From positions 62,001-126,000 of the forward strand of contig CAZQQU010000002.1 of the NCBI GenBank assembly GCA_964595625.1: a stretch of 64,000 nucleotides of DNA. Direction: 5' to 3'. Origin of the DNA: CAZQQU01 sp964595625 (GTDB taxonomy: Bacteria > Bacteroidota > Bacteroidia > Flavobacteriales > Flavobacteriaceae). A program made the position numbers and the translations under genes. The notes under the pieces were generated by a model. It had not been told where the DNA came from. It searched no databases and saw nothing but the letters and a program-made list of their open reading frames with translations. Positions 10,681 through 20,044 of the stretch are shown in pieces; positions within the stretch are counted from its first letter, which is position 1, and the number at the start of each line of letters is the position of its first letter.

Positions 10681-12216
10681 CTATTTTAACCAATTTTTAA
10701 ACGCCACTTCGGCGTGAATAAGTTCGTATAATTGATCGATGGGTACCCGTTGTTGTTCCATAGAATCCCGATGACGAATTGTCACAGTTTGATCGTTTAA
10801 GGTTTCGTGGTCAACGGTGACACAGAAAGGAGTTCCCAGCGCATCTTGACGTCGGTATCTTCTACCTATGGCATCTTTTTCGTCGTACGAGACCACAAAA
10901 TCCCATTGCAATTGATCTACAATTTTTTGAGCAATTTCGGGCAAGCCATCTTTTTTGACCAAAGGTAAAACGGCCACTTTCACCGGAGCCAACACGGCGG
11001 GTATTTTTAAGACCACTCTACTGCTGCCATCGGGGAGAGTTTCCTCAACCAAACTCTTGCCAAAAACCGCCAAAAACATACGGTCTAATCCAATAGAGGT
11101 TTCCACGACATAGGGAACATAACTCTCGTTGATTTCGGGGTCAAAATACTGGAGTTTTTTTCCAGAAAATTTTTCGTGTGCTTTTAAATCAAAATCTGTA
11201 CGGGAGTGGATGCCTTCTAATTCTTTAAAACCAAAAGGAAAATCAAATTCGATATCGCAGGCGGCATTGGCATAATGCGCCAATTTTTCATGGTCGTGAA
11301 AACGGTAACTTTCTTGGCCAAAACCTAAAGAAAGGTGCCATTTTAATCGGGTTTCTTTCCAATATTCATACCAGCTTAGTTCTTCACCGGGCCGGACGAA
11401 AAACTGCATTTCCATTTGTTCAAACTCGCGCATGCGGAATATAAATTGCCGAGCTACTATTTCGTTTCGGAAAGCTTTACCGGTTTGAGCAATGCCGAAA
11501 GGAATCTTCATTCGGCCGCTTTTTTGGACATTTTGAAAGTTTACAAAAATTCCCTGTGCCGTTTCCGGTCGCAGGTATATTTCCATGGCGTGTTCTGCAG
11601 AAGCGCCTAATTTAGTTCCAAACATCAGGTTAAATTGTCTGACTTCGGTCCAGTTTTTAGAACCGGTTTCGGGGTCCGCAATGCCTAACTCTTCTATTAA
11701 AGCTTTTACATCCGCCAGATCGCCCGCGCCGAGTGAATTGGTAAAGCGCTCTATGATGGACTTTTGTTGGGCGCGGTAGTTTAAGACTCTCTCGTTGGTT
11801 GTAACAAACTGTTGTTCGTCAAAATTTTCACCAAAACGTTTCCGAGCTTTTTCAATTTCTTTTAGGGCTTTTTGATTGATCTTTTCAACATAATCTTCAA
11901 TCAGTACGTCAGCCCGATATCGTTTTTTTGAGTCTTTATTGTCTATCAATGGGTCATTAAAGGCATCCACGTGACCGGAAGCTTTCCAGGTAGTAGGATG
12001 CATAAGAATGGCAGCATCCAGACCGACGATGTTTTGGTGCAGCTGGACCATGCTTTTCCACCAGTATTCACGAATATTATTTTTGAGTAAAACTCCGTTT
12101 TGTGCGTAGTCATACACGGCACTCAAGCCATCATATATTTCACTTGAAGCAAAGATATAGCCGTATTCTTTGGCATGTGAAATAACTTTCTTAAAATGTT
12201 CCTCTTTGTGTTGCAT
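10681..12216 (-). CDS. glyS: Glycine--tRNA ligase (dimeric, eukaryote/archaea-type)
   Basis: A 511-residue class II aminoacyl-tRNA synthetase. It is the single-chain alpha2 form rather than the glyQ/glyS heterotetramer. Markers are SSEIYDGLSAVYDYAQNG at the start, motif 2 in GKAFRNEIVARQFIFRMREFEQME, motif 3 in YVVETSIGLDRMFLAVF, and a C-terminal anticodon-binding domain from about residue 405. The ATG is only 4 bases after a consensus -7 element, so the mRNA may be leaderless. The GHMP kinase gene follows. Confidence 0.96.
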   Translation of the reverse strand: MQHKEEHFKKVISHAKEYGYIFASSEIYDGLSAVYDYAQNGVLLKNNIREYWWKSMVQLHQNIVGLDAAILMHPTTWKASGHVDAFNDPLIDNKDSKKRYRADVLIEDYVEKINQKALKEIEKARKRFGENFDEQQFVTTNERVLNYRAQQKSIIERFTNSLGAGDLADVKALIEELGIADPETGSKNWTEVRQFNLMFGTKLGASAEHAMEIYLRPETAQGIFVNFQNVQKSGRMKIPFGIAQTGKAFRNEIVARQFIFRMREFEQMEMQFFVRPGEELSWYEYWKETRLKWHLSLGFGQESYRFHDHEKLAHYANAACDIEFDFPFGFKELEGIHSRTDFDLKAHEKFSGKKLQYFDPEINESYVPYVVETSIGLDRMFLAVFGKSLVEETLPDGSSRVVLKIPAVLAPVKVAVLPLVKKDGLPEIAQKIVDQLQWDFVVSYDEKDAIGRRYRRQDALGTPFCVTVDHETLNDQTVTIRHRDSMEQQRVPIDQLYELIHAEVAFKNWLK

Positions 12217-12220
12217 AGCG

Positions 12221-12228
12221 CAAAAATA
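12221..12228 (-). promoter_or_regulatory. -7 element (TATTTTTG) of glyS
   Basis: Exact TAnnTTTG match on the minus strand. Its last base is 5 positions from the glyS ATG (12216), which would put transcription start at or next to the start codon. Confidence 0.5.
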
Positions 12229-12284
12229 ACAAATCCTGAATGACTTCCAATCACCCCCGTTTTAAAATTACCTATTCTTGATAG

Positions 12285-12319
12285 AAAACCAAAAGGCGGT
12301 ATGTAGAACCGCCTTTTGG
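12285..12319 (-). terminator. Intrinsic terminator of the alpha-2-macroglobulin operon
   Basis: A 12-bp perfect stem CCAAAAGGCGGT / ACCGCCTTTTGG with a 7-base loop, followed on the minus strand by TTTTCT. It lies about 20 bases after the A2M stop and upstream of glyS. Confidence 0.75.
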
Positions 12320-12339
12320 AGTGACTTGTATTTTAATTT

Positions 12340-15300
12340 TTATTGGATGACATGCACCCATCGCCCTTTGTTTCGCACAAAATATTGACCGTTATACATC
12401 GCTTCAGCTTGGGTGCCAGGTAGGTAGTAAGTGCCTAAATAAGAGGCGTTGGCACGTAAGGTAAAGGTTTGTGTTTCGCGAGCAGCTAAATCAAAATAAT
12501 AATAGACCCGGTCGTCTCGTAAATCAGTATAACGTGCCTGGCCCGAGGCGCCTCCGCCCAATTCGGTAAAGGTGGTATTTATGATTTCCCAACCACTGGG
12601 TATGAGTTGTGTTAAAGCGATATTTCGAACTGCCGAGGAGGTGGTATTTGTAACTCGTACTTGTACTGTAACCTCGGTGCCTTGTCTCAGGCTGGTAATA
12701 TCAATCGGTTTGCCTTCTCCGTCCAAAAAGTTAGTGATTATTTGTAAATTTTGACTTTCTGACAGCTCCTCACCCAAGGGTAATTGGCCATGTTGAATCA
12801 GGCGGACAAAAACTACGTTGTTTTGATTATTTTTAATCGAAAAGTTGTTATTTCCTGCTCGAGTGGGTATATCGCGTTGTGCCATGGCTCGGGTCGTTTT
12901 GACCGTGGTATTGGAACCGGATTGCTTAATCACTATATCGATGGCTTTTCCTCCATTTTTTTCTACTATTTTAGACAATGCCAGTAGTGCCACTGCGGTT
13001 TCTTGGGTGCTAAACCAGCGATCAGAAGACAATTCCTGAGCGATAGCTTCTGCAATTTTAACCTGACGATTATCTTGTAAGAGAACCATGGTTTCTAACG
13101 CTAGAGCTTGGTTTCTAAAAGGAGAACCGTAGGTGTGATAATCGTTAATTACGGGTTGGAAATCTATAGTTGCCGTTTGCATAATTTCTCGAGCGGTTTT
13201 TTCTTGACCGGCAAGGGCATAGGCTGCAGCCAAGCGCCATTTGGTATCGTTACTCAGTTTTGGCGTTTCCCGCAAACGATTCATAGCAGCTAATTCTGGG
13301 TGTCCCGCCAACGCCAAGGTGTATAAACGATAGGCTTGCGTTAGTTGAGAAGCGCTGTGGGTATTTCGCCACTGTCGGGCTGCATTTTGCTGAAAGCGAA
13401 TCCAATTACTCAAGAAGGTCACCGGTAGAACATATCCTTTATTTTTCGCCTCGAGCATAAAGTGACCGGCATAATTGGTACTCCATTCATCGGCTTTGCG
13501 TTCCCCGGGCCAATATCCTAATCCACCATCTGTGTTTTGATAAGTATTGATGCGACGGATAACTGCTTCTACATTCTTTTGAATTTGTTGTTTTTTATCG
13601 TTGGTAATATCAAAAATGTCGGACAAGTATAATTGGGGAAAAGCACCAGAGGTAATTTGTTCTAGGCAACCATGGGGATAGCGAATGAGGTATTCCATAC
13701 GTTTGTTATAATCCATGGCCGGTAAGGTTGAAACCTCCAAGATGGTGTGGTTGGTGTTTGACTCTCCAAAGGTGTCAAAATTCACTGCAAGCTCTTCTCC
13801 CGGTTGTAGGGTATATGCGGTTACCTTTTGAGAAATGGGATTGGGATTCTCCACGTCGATTTCTACTTGATAGGTAGCTTTTTCACCCCCTGCTGTAGCC
13901 ACAACTTCGATGGTTTGTATACCCGGTTGGTTTTGTACTTCGTATTCAAAAAGTACAATTTCTTCACCAGGACTGTTAAAATTGATTGTTTTATGAGTGC
14001 CGTTTAGCGCTTTGATGGCGGGAGAAGTGGACACTGATACGGAAACATTTTTGATTTTGTTTTCCATGGCAAATACAGTTACCGGCAAGGTTACTTTTTC
14101 ACCTGGGGATAATTTTCGCGGAAGCGAAGCTAAAACCATAAGCGGTTTCCGTACGGGCGTGATTTTTTCGGCATTGCCATAAGCCCCTTGATTATTATCA
14201 CCCGCTATAACCATCGTTTTAACCGACCCAATGTAGTTGGGCATATCAATTGTATGCGAAGCTTTTTCACCCGTTTTTAAGTAAAAAGGGCCGAGGAATT
14301 TAACCACCGGTTTAAATCGGTCGGCTTTGCGGTTTTTAGCCCCGGCGGCTTCATCGCCCCCTCCAATGGCATAAATGTTATTGACACTTCCGGAGTAAGC
14401 GCCGATGACATAATCGTAGATGTCAAAGGTTTTTACACCCAGTGCTTCGCGGGTGTAAAAGGCCGAATGGATATCTGGGGTTTTAAATCGGGTGAGGTCT
14501 AATAAGCCTTCATCCACCACCGCCAAGGTATAGGTCATGGCTTTTTTGTTTTTTTCAGAAACTTGTACTGTAAACGAGCTTTCCGGCTTCAAGACTTCGG
14601 GCATGGCAATCTCGGGTTGTAGTAGGGTATTGGGGTTTTCCACCGTTAGTGGAATGACCCCGTACAGTCGTATGGGCATGTCATTAACCGTTTGGCTATG
14701 GGGTTGTAGCAAGGAAATGTTTACATACACATTGGGCGCCATGAGTTCCGAAATTTTTAGCTTGGTTTGGGTTTCCCCTTTTTGGGTAGCAATCCACATG
14801 GTTTCGAGCACTTCGATACCGTTTTCTATACTGAGTAAGGCATAGCCGTCAGAAGAGGATGGAAAACTAATTACCGCTTCTTCACCTACTTGGTATTTTT
14901 CTTTGTCGGCAGCAAAGACAAGCATTTTTGCGCTTTCAGCGTCAACGCTACTTAAACTAGACCACCAGTTTTTATAAAAATAGGCTACCCGCCCGGTGGC
15001 GTGTCCGCTCTCGGGGTCAATAACCCGTATCAGGTAGCGACCGCTTTCCTCGTCGGGGATTTTTACTTGGAACGAACCTTTGCCTTGGTTGTTAGTGGTT
15101 ATTTTAAAGTCTTGTACAGGTCGGTGATAGGTGGCATTTTCATAAGCAGAAAGATTATCTGAACCCCGATTCCACCACCAGCGCCATTCGATTCTAAAAA
15201 TTTGAACCTGTAATTCTCGTTGGCCGGCTACTTTTCCTTCAGAGTTTACGGTGATTACATCAAAAGGAATATTTTCGTCTGTAAAATAAGAGCCATAGGC

Positions 15301-17919
15301 TTTGGATTTTGGCGATTGTAATCCTACAAAATGGGAAAAAGGAGCTAAATCTACTGAGTGTACATCGATTGAAAAATCGCCTCCACCTTCAAATACCTTA
15401 GTTAGAAAATTGGCACGCAACATACCCGGTGCCTTTTTATTAACATCCAGTTTTTTAGAAATCGAAACCTTTCCGTCCGAATTGAGTGTTCCTGTATAAA
15501 AAGGAATTTCGGTTTCGGTAAAGCTGCGAACAGGATCTTCAAATACATAATTGGGGTGGTTTTTAAATCCGCCACCGGAAAATCTCAGAGTGGCTTGCAT
15601 TTCGATATTCAAGTTTCGGGCTGGAGCTCCGTGAAGCCAGTTTACTTGTGCTGTGCTTTGAATAAGTTGATTGGCATCTAGTACGGTGTCCGGGAAATCC
15701 AGGTTGATTTTTAATCGGTTGGGTTTGACGGTGGCCACGCTAAGATTTTTAGAGAAAGAAGCTCCACCCACTAAAACGGTCGCGGTCCAGTTGCCCGTAG
15801 GTGCTCCGGGATGCGTAGCAATAGGGAAGTAATAAAAGTTAGCCAAGCTGCCTTCAAGTGCTTGCTGACTTTCATTTTTATGAAGTACCTTTCGATGTAC
15901 TAGTTTGCCACGAGCATCAGTTACTTCTAGAGTCACGGGATGGTTTTTTGGAAGCGGATTACTTTGGTCATTCAATACCATAGTGAGATGGATAGTGTCT
16001 CCCGGGCGATGTACGCCCCGTTCGGTGTAAAGAAATCCTTTGAGGCCTTTTTCTATTTTTTTACCGGCCACGTCAAAGGAGCTCAACGAGAGTGCATTAC
16101 CGTCGCTTAGCGAGAGGTAGCTGTAGTTGTTTCCTTTTTTCGCGACAGCAAAAGCAGCTTCCTGTTGAGCATCAAAAATAGCTAGACCATTGGCCAAAGT
16201 TGTGGTGTTGCCAATGGGTTGTTTTTGATAATTGTACAGGGTAATATGCACCCCTCCTTCGGGGTTAGATGTTAGTATATTGGAGGTGGCGAAATGGTAG
16301 GAATGGTTGTTGCCTTTTTTTACGATAAAGCCTAGGTTGGAAGCCAATAAATTGGCGCGGACGATCCGGTCTTCATTGTAATAGGCCGGATGGCAAGGAT
16401 TGTCGTACTGTTGCCAGTTGTAGGTATATTTTCTCCAATTGTATATTTTGTTGTCCCAATACTTTTGTTCCCGTTCTTCCTCATCGCCCGTTGCATCTGC
16501 ATAGTAATAATCCTCTTCGTAATAATCGTCGTAATAATCTTCTTCTTCGGGGAGGGGCACGGTTGTTTCCGAAGAACAATCGTAAAGGGAGAACTCGGGT
16601 TTAAAGCTTATTTCAATTTGATACATGGCGCCGGGGTCGGCTTTAAATAATTCGGAAAGATTAAGAGCATAGGCTTTCCACTGGCCATCATTGGGCTGGT
16701 TTTCGCCCATTAAATCGATGGTTTTTTTAGCGACACGGCGTCCCACTCTTTTTATTTCATAGGGATAAGTATGATTTAGGTTTGAGGTTTGTAAAAATTG
16801 AAGGATGTTGTCTTGAAAGATTTTTATGACCCGCACTTCCACTTGGCTTAAATTCACCGCTTCAAAGTAGAAAGGTGTGTTTAAAGCATCGGGTATGATG
16901 ACACCTTGAGACACCAAGCGCACTTGCGGTTTGAGTTGTTCAAAAGAAACATATTCGGTAAAATTCTTTTTCATTTTGTAGCCATCGACACTTCTAATGC
17001 CTTGAAAAATCTCTACGAGTACATCACCTACTACTCGGTTTTGAGGGTACACGGTCAAAAGGTTTCCATCGATTTCAAATCTCAAATCGTCCGAATTTTG
17101 AATGCTAACCAAACCGTTAAAATTTTGGTTTTCCTCAACCGGATCTGAAAAATTGATTTTAAGGGCGGCGTTGGGACTGGCCGTTGCAGCAATGGAAACT
17201 ACTGAAAAATTGGATTTTCCAGGAATGGTAAAAGAAGAATTTCCCTGCGTGGGCGATTGAATGGGGGAACCATCCCAGCTCAGGAGAATTTCCGAATCCT
17301 CTTCAAAACGTTGTATGCTATCAATGGTAAATCTAAATAGTTTACTATCGGCGGAATAGCTTTCCCATTTTAACAATGATTTCTTACCTTCTTGGGTAAC
17401 CGTAAGTAGTTTGTTGACCTGTCCAGAATCAATCACATCTGAAGTGATTAACTCGCCCGTGAGCATTTGCCAATCTCGACTGTAAGACTGTAAATCTTTA
17501 ACTTGGATTTTAAAATTGGGTTCCAGAGTTTGGAACGAAAAAGTAAATTTTCGAAATTCTTTATCTATATCATCCCATAGTTTGTCTAGTTGTAGGGTAA
17601 GGGTATATTCGGTATTGGGATTGAGGTAGGCATCAGGTATGAAGTAGAGGGTTTGTTGATTTTCGAGTATTAATTTTCCTTTGACCTGTGGTGAAATGCT
17701 TATGAAATCAGACGGCAATTCCTGTGTTAATTCAAATTTCTCGGTGGGTTTGTTGAGTTGGATTTGAATGGGATCTGCTTTGGAAATCCTTCCGGTAGTA
17801 TGGTAGGCAATATACTCTCTGAATTTGTACAGATTGTCCAGCTCGTCGGATTTTTTGTTACATGAAAAAGTAACGAAAAGTCCAACGATAACACTTAGTA
17901 AAAGGGTTGTTTTTTTCAT
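12340..17919 (-). CDS. Bacterial alpha-2-macroglobulin family lipoprotein with thioester motif
   Basis: A 1859-residue giant envelope protein. The leader ends in a lipobox (LFVTFSC, Cys20), so it is predicted to be lipid-anchored. It has repeated macroglobulin beta domains, a bait-like and MG7 region around the LTMVLNDQ / YTERGVHRPGDT motif, a 'YTLAVVDEGLLDLTRF' segment typical of MG6-7, and the thioester CLEQ at C1418-Q1421 in YPHGCLEQ, followed by the alpha-helical TED (about 1410-1700) and receptor-like C-terminal domain. Such proteins trap attacking proteases. A Tyr/Asp/Glu-rich insert lies near residues 453-482. Unlike enterobacterial thioester A2M, no pbpC lies beside it. Last gene of an operon with the ABM protein and isoaspartyl peptidase. 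Confidence 0.93.
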   Translation of the reverse strand: MKKTTLLLSVIVGLFVTFSCNKKSDELDNLYKFREYIAYHTTGRISKADPIQIQLNKPTEKFELTQELPSDFISISPQVKGKLILENQQTLYFIPDAYLNPNTEYTLTLQLDKLWDDIDKEFRKFTFSFQTLEPNFKIQVKDLQSYSRDWQMLTGELITSDVIDSGQVNKLLTVTQEGKKSLLKWESYSADSKLFRFTIDSIQRFEEDSEILLSWDGSPIQSPTQGNSSFTIPGKSNFSVVSIAATASPNAALKINFSDPVEENQNFNGLVSIQNSDDLRFEIDGNLLTVYPQNRVVGDVLVEIFQGIRSVDGYKMKKNFTEYVSFEQLKPQVRLVSQGVIIPDALNTPFYFEAVNLSQVEVRVIKIFQDNILQFLQTSNLNHTYPYEIKRVGRRVAKKTIDLMGENQPNDGQWKAYALNLSELFKADPGAMYQIEISFKPEFSLYDCSSETTVPLPEEEDYYDDYYEEDYYYADATGDEEEREQKYWDNKIYNWRKYTYNWQQYDNPCHPAYYNEDRIVRANLLASNLGFIVKKGNNHSYHFATSNILTSNPEGGVHITLYNYQKQPIGNTTTLANGLAIFDAQQEAAFAVAKKGNNYSYLSLSDGNALSLSSFDVAGKKIEKGLKGFLYTERGVHRPGDTIHLTMVLNDQSNPLPKNHPVTLEVTDARGKLVHRKVLHKNESQQALEGSLANFYYFPIATHPGAPTGNWTATVLVGGASFSKNLSVATVKPNRLKINLDFPDTVLDANQLIQSTAQVNWLHGAPARNLNIEMQATLRFSGGGFKNHPNYVFEDPVRSFTETEIPFYTGTLNSDGKVSISKKLDVNKKAPGMLRANFLTKVFEGGGDFSIDVHSVDLAPFSHFVGLQSPKSKAYGSYFTDENIPFDVITVNSEGKVAGQRELQVQIFRIEWRWWWNRGSDNLSAYENATYHRPVQDFKITTNNQGKGSFQVKIPDEESGRYLIRVIDPESGHATGRVAYFYKNWWSSLSSVDAESAKMLVFAADKEKYQVGEEAVISFPSSSDGYALLSIENGIEVLETMWIATQKGETQTKLKISELMAPNVYVNISLLQPHSQTVNDMPIRLYGVIPLTVENPNTLLQPEIAMPEVLKPESSFTVQVSEKNKKAMTYTLAVVDEGLLDLTRFKTPDIHSAFYTREALGVKTFDIYDYVIGAYSGSVNNIYAIGGGDEAAGAKNRKADRFKPVVKFLGPFYLKTGEKASHTIDMPNYIGSVKTMVIAGDNNQGAYGNAEKITPVRKPLMVLASLPRKLSPGEKVTLPVTVFAMENKIKNVSVSVSTSPAIKALNGTHKTINFNSPGEEIVLFEYEVQNQPGIQTIEVVATAGGEKATYQVEIDVENPNPISQKVTAYTLQPGEELAVNFDTFGESNTNHTILEVSTLPAMDYNKRMEYLIRYPHGCLEQITSGAFPQLYLSDIFDITNDKKQQIQKNVEAVIRRINTYQNTDGGLGYWPGERKADEWSTNYAGHFMLEAKNKGYVLPVTFLSNWIRFQQNAARQWRNTHSASQLTQAYRLYTLALAGHPELAAMNRLRETPKLSNDTKWRLAAAYALAGQEKTAREIMQTATIDFQPVINDYHTYGSPFRNQALALETMVLLQDNRQVKIAEAIAQELSSDRWFSTQETAVALLALSKIVEKNGGKAIDIVIKQSGSNTTVKTTRAMAQRDIPTRAGNNNFSIKNNQNNVVFVRLIQHGQLPLGEELSESQNLQIITNFLDGEGKPIDITSLRQGTEVTVQVRVTNTTSSAVRNIALTQLIPSGWEIINTTFTELGGGASGQARYTDLRDDRVYYYFDLAARETQTFTLRANASYLGTYYLPGTQAEAMYNGQYFVRNKGRWVHVIQ

Positions 17920-17944
17920 AAAAATACAATTGAAAGGATTAAAT

Positions 17945-18253
17945 TTACATATTCCCGAACGAATATTCTCGTTCCACTTTACAAATTTTCACACGATAGC
18001 CCTGATACCATTTTTTACGACCCCATTGTTGGGCTTCTAGATGGTCAGCCTGTGCCTTCCATTGCGAAATATCATGGAGTGTCTTCCAGTAACTCACGGT
18101 GATACCAACTTCATTTCTAGCAGAGTCCACACCTAAAAATCCGGGTTGCTGTTGAGCCAAATTCATCATTTTTTCACTCATTTCGGCGTAGCCGTCATCC
18201 TTTTCATTTTTAATTGAAATAAAAATTACAGCATAGTAGGGAGGAGTGTACAT
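17945..18253 (-). CDS. Antibiotic biosynthesis monooxygenase (ABM) domain protein
   Basis: A 102-residue single-domain protein with the ABM ferredoxin-like fold pattern: YYAVIFISIKNEKDDGYAEM, then LAQQQPGFLGVDSAR, VSYWKTLHDISQWKAQADH, and a terminal strand YRVKICKVER. Members include haem-degrading and quinol monooxygenases, but many are of unknown use. The WKTLHDISQWKAQADH segment matches the common 'stress-responsive dimeric barrel' form. It lies 3 bases from the isoaspartyl peptidase gene and 25 bases from A2M. Substrate unknown. Confidence 0.85.
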   Translation of the reverse strand: MYTPPYYAVIFISIKNEKDDGYAEMSEKMMNLAQQQPGFLGVDSARNEVGITVSYWKTLHDISQWKAQADHLEAQQWGRKKWYQGYRVKICKVEREYSFGNM

Positions 18254-18256
18254 GGT

Positions 18257-19258
18257 TTACTTTTGGTTAAAAATTTCAATCAAAGTATCGGTGGTATTAC
18301 TTTTTGCTGCGCGATACATCCCAGGGGTGTTAAAGACCGTTACGATGTTACCATGGCGATCCATAGCGATGACACCTCCATCGCCTCCCAATTTGGGTAG
18401 TTTCTTCATAATAACCTCTTCAGCTGCTTCTTCTAAAGAAATCCCTTTGTATTCCATCATAGCCGAAATGTCGTAGGCTACGACTCCTCGTATAAAATAC
18501 TCACCCCATCCGGTGGACGAAACGGCGCAAGTGGCGTTATTGGCATAGGTGCCCGCGCCTATAATCGGTGAGTCGCCTATGCGATTCCATCTTTTATTGG
18601 TCATTCCCCCGGTTGAGGTTCCGGCGGCTAAATTACCGTCTTTATCCAAGGCTACTGCTCCCACAGTACCCCATTTTTCTTCCGATTGCTTTTTAGCTTG
18701 AAGTAAATTTTTATAGCGGTCTTCGGTATAGAAATAAGAGGGATCGACCCATTCTATGCCTTGTTCTTTAGCAAATTGTTCGGCCCCTTCTCCAGCTAAA
18801 AGCACGTGGGGCGAGTGCTGCATTACTTGTAGGGCTAGATCAATAGGGTTTTTAATTCGGGATACCCCTGCTACCGCACCGGCATTTAAGGTGGCACCGT
18901 CCATCACCGATGCATCCAGTTGGTTAGTACCTTCATAGGTAAAAACTGCGCCTTTACCGGCATTAAACAGTGGTGAATCTTCTAAAATACGAATACTTGC
19001 TGCGATAGCATCCAAGCTACTGCCTCCAGAATCTAAAATCTGGTAACCGGCTTCCAGTGCTTGATTCAAGACGGTTTTATAAACCTGTTCAAGGCTGTCA
19101 GACATATGCTCTTTGAGCAGCGTACCGGCACCACCGTGTATAGCTATTCCGTAGCGAGGAGAATCGGTCTCAGGGGATGTTGTTCCGGTGGAAAGGTTCG
19201 TGTTTTGGCAGGCTCCCAGGAGAAGCAGTAGCCAAGCCAGCGAGGCAATTAATTTCAT
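18257..19258 (-). CDS. Isoaspartyl peptidase / type III L-asparaginase (lipoprotein)
   Basis: An Ntn-hydrolase of the plant-type asparaginase (T2) family that cleaves isoaspartyl dipeptides and asparagine. The chosen start gives MKLIASLAWLLLLLGAC, a lipoprotein leader with Cys17. An in-frame ATG ten codons upstream (19288) exists but only lengthens the n-region. Conserved features are IAIHGGAGT (about 38-46), NAGKGAVFTYEG, LDASVMDG, and the autocleavage nucleophile Thr198 in GTVGAVALD, followed by AAGTSTGG. About 334 residues, normal for the family. Secretion suggests a role in salvage of damaged or dietary peptides. First gene of the operon leading to A2M. Confidence 0.92.
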   Translation of the reverse strand: MKLIASLAWLLLLLGACQNTNLSTGTTSPETDSPRYGIAIHGGAGTLLKEHMSDSLEQVYKTVLNQALEAGYQILDSGGSSLDAIAASIRILEDSPLFNAGKGAVFTYEGTNQLDASVMDGATLNAGAVAGVSRIKNPIDLALQVMQHSPHVLLAGEGAEQFAKEQGIEWVDPSYFYTEDRYKNLLQAKKQSEEKWGTVGAVALDKDGNLAAGTSTGGMTNKRWNRIGDSPIIGAGTYANNATCAVSSTGWGEYFIRGVVAYDISAMMEYKGISLEEAAEEVIMKKLPKLGGDGGVIAMDRHGNIVTVFNTPGMYRAAKSNTTDTLIEIFNQK

Positions 19259-19373
19259 AGGCCGGTTATTTGATTCCATTTCAAACATACTACAGAGCCT
19301 TGGGATTACAAAAAAATATCTTCTATATTTTTGATAGAAATTTTTATAAAAATCCAGAAATGTGCTAACTTTA

Positions 19374-19381
19374 TACTTTTG
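19374..19381 (+). promoter_or_regulatory. -7 element (TACTTTTG) of the 3-hydroxyanthranilate dioxygenase gene
   Basis: Exact TAnnTTTG match 21 bases before the ATG at 19403. It lies inside the longer open frame that begins at 19331, which argues against that upstream start. Confidence 0.55.
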
Positions 19382-19402
19382 TATCTCAAATATTACTTTG
19401 TT

Positions 19403-19939
19403 ATGGCTATACCTAAACCTTTTAATTTAAATCAGTGGATTGAAGAAAATCGGCATTTGCTTAAACCTCCGGTGGGAAATAAAAATTTATACGTCGATTC
19501 GGGCGATTACATTGTTATGATTGTAGCGGGGCCGAATGCTCGTAAAGACTATCATTACAACGAAACCGAGGAGTTGTTTTATCAATTGGAAGGATCTATT
19601 AAAGTGATTATCCAAGAGGATGGCCAGCGCAAAGAAATGGAGCTGAATGCGGGAGATATGTATTTACATCCGGCTAAAGTACCTCACTCACCGGCACGAA
19701 GTGCGGGTTCTATCGGTTTGGTGATAGAACGAAAGAGAGCCGGAAAAGGTTTTACAGATGGCTTGCTTTGGTTTTGTGATCATTGTAATGAAAAACTCTA
19801 TGAGACCTATTTTGAATTAAACAATATCGAAAAAGATTTTCTACCTCATTTTAAAAAATATTACAACTCCGAAGAACTTCGAACTTGTAAAAACTGTGGT
19901 CACGTGATGGAAACTGACCCGCGATTTACAGATAATTAG
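19403..19939 (+). CDS. nbaC: 3-hydroxyanthranilate 3,4-dioxygenase
   Basis: A 178-residue cupin dioxygenase that opens the ring of 3-hydroxyanthranilate, giving the precursor of quinolinate in the kynurenine route. From this start the Fe ligands are H51, E57 and H95 and substrate-binding arginines R47 and R99 are present. The C-terminal second iron site of bacterial HAO is present (CDHC and CKNC). The open frame extends 24 codons upstream to 19331, but the MAIPKPFNLN start is used because a promoter element lies inside that extension. No other kynurenine genes are in the window. Divergent from the isoaspartyl peptidase operon. Confidence 0.94.
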   Translation: MAIPKPFNLNQWIEENRHLLKPPVGNKNLYVDSGDYIVMIVAGPNARKDYHYNETEELFYQLEGSIKVIIQEDGQRKEMELNAGDMYLHPAKVPHSPARSAGSIGLVIERKRAGKGFTDGLLWFCDHCNEKLYETYFELNNIEKDFLPHFKKYYNSEELRTCKNCGHVMETDPRFTDN

Positions 19940-20018
19940 TATCTACTACGGTGTTTCTATCTAGGGGTGGGTGAGAAATTTTACCTGCTTTCCATTCTTT
20001 ATTTCTTATAGAAACCGC

Positions 20019-20026
20019 TACCTTTG
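20019..20026 (+). promoter_or_regulatory. -7 element (TACCTTTG) of the RND transporter gene
   Basis: Exact TAnnTTTG match. It overlaps the alternative TTG start at 20024, showing that translation must begin downstream, at the ATG 20045 or 20048. Confidence 0.58.
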
Positions 20027-20044
20027 CCCGTCATTTTCGGGATT

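Noticed and set aside
19331..19402. Upstream extension of the 3-hydroxyanthranilate dioxygenase frame
   Set aside because: A consensus -7 element lies inside it, and the family start MAIPKPFNLN is at 19403 with ligand numbering matching known enzymes.
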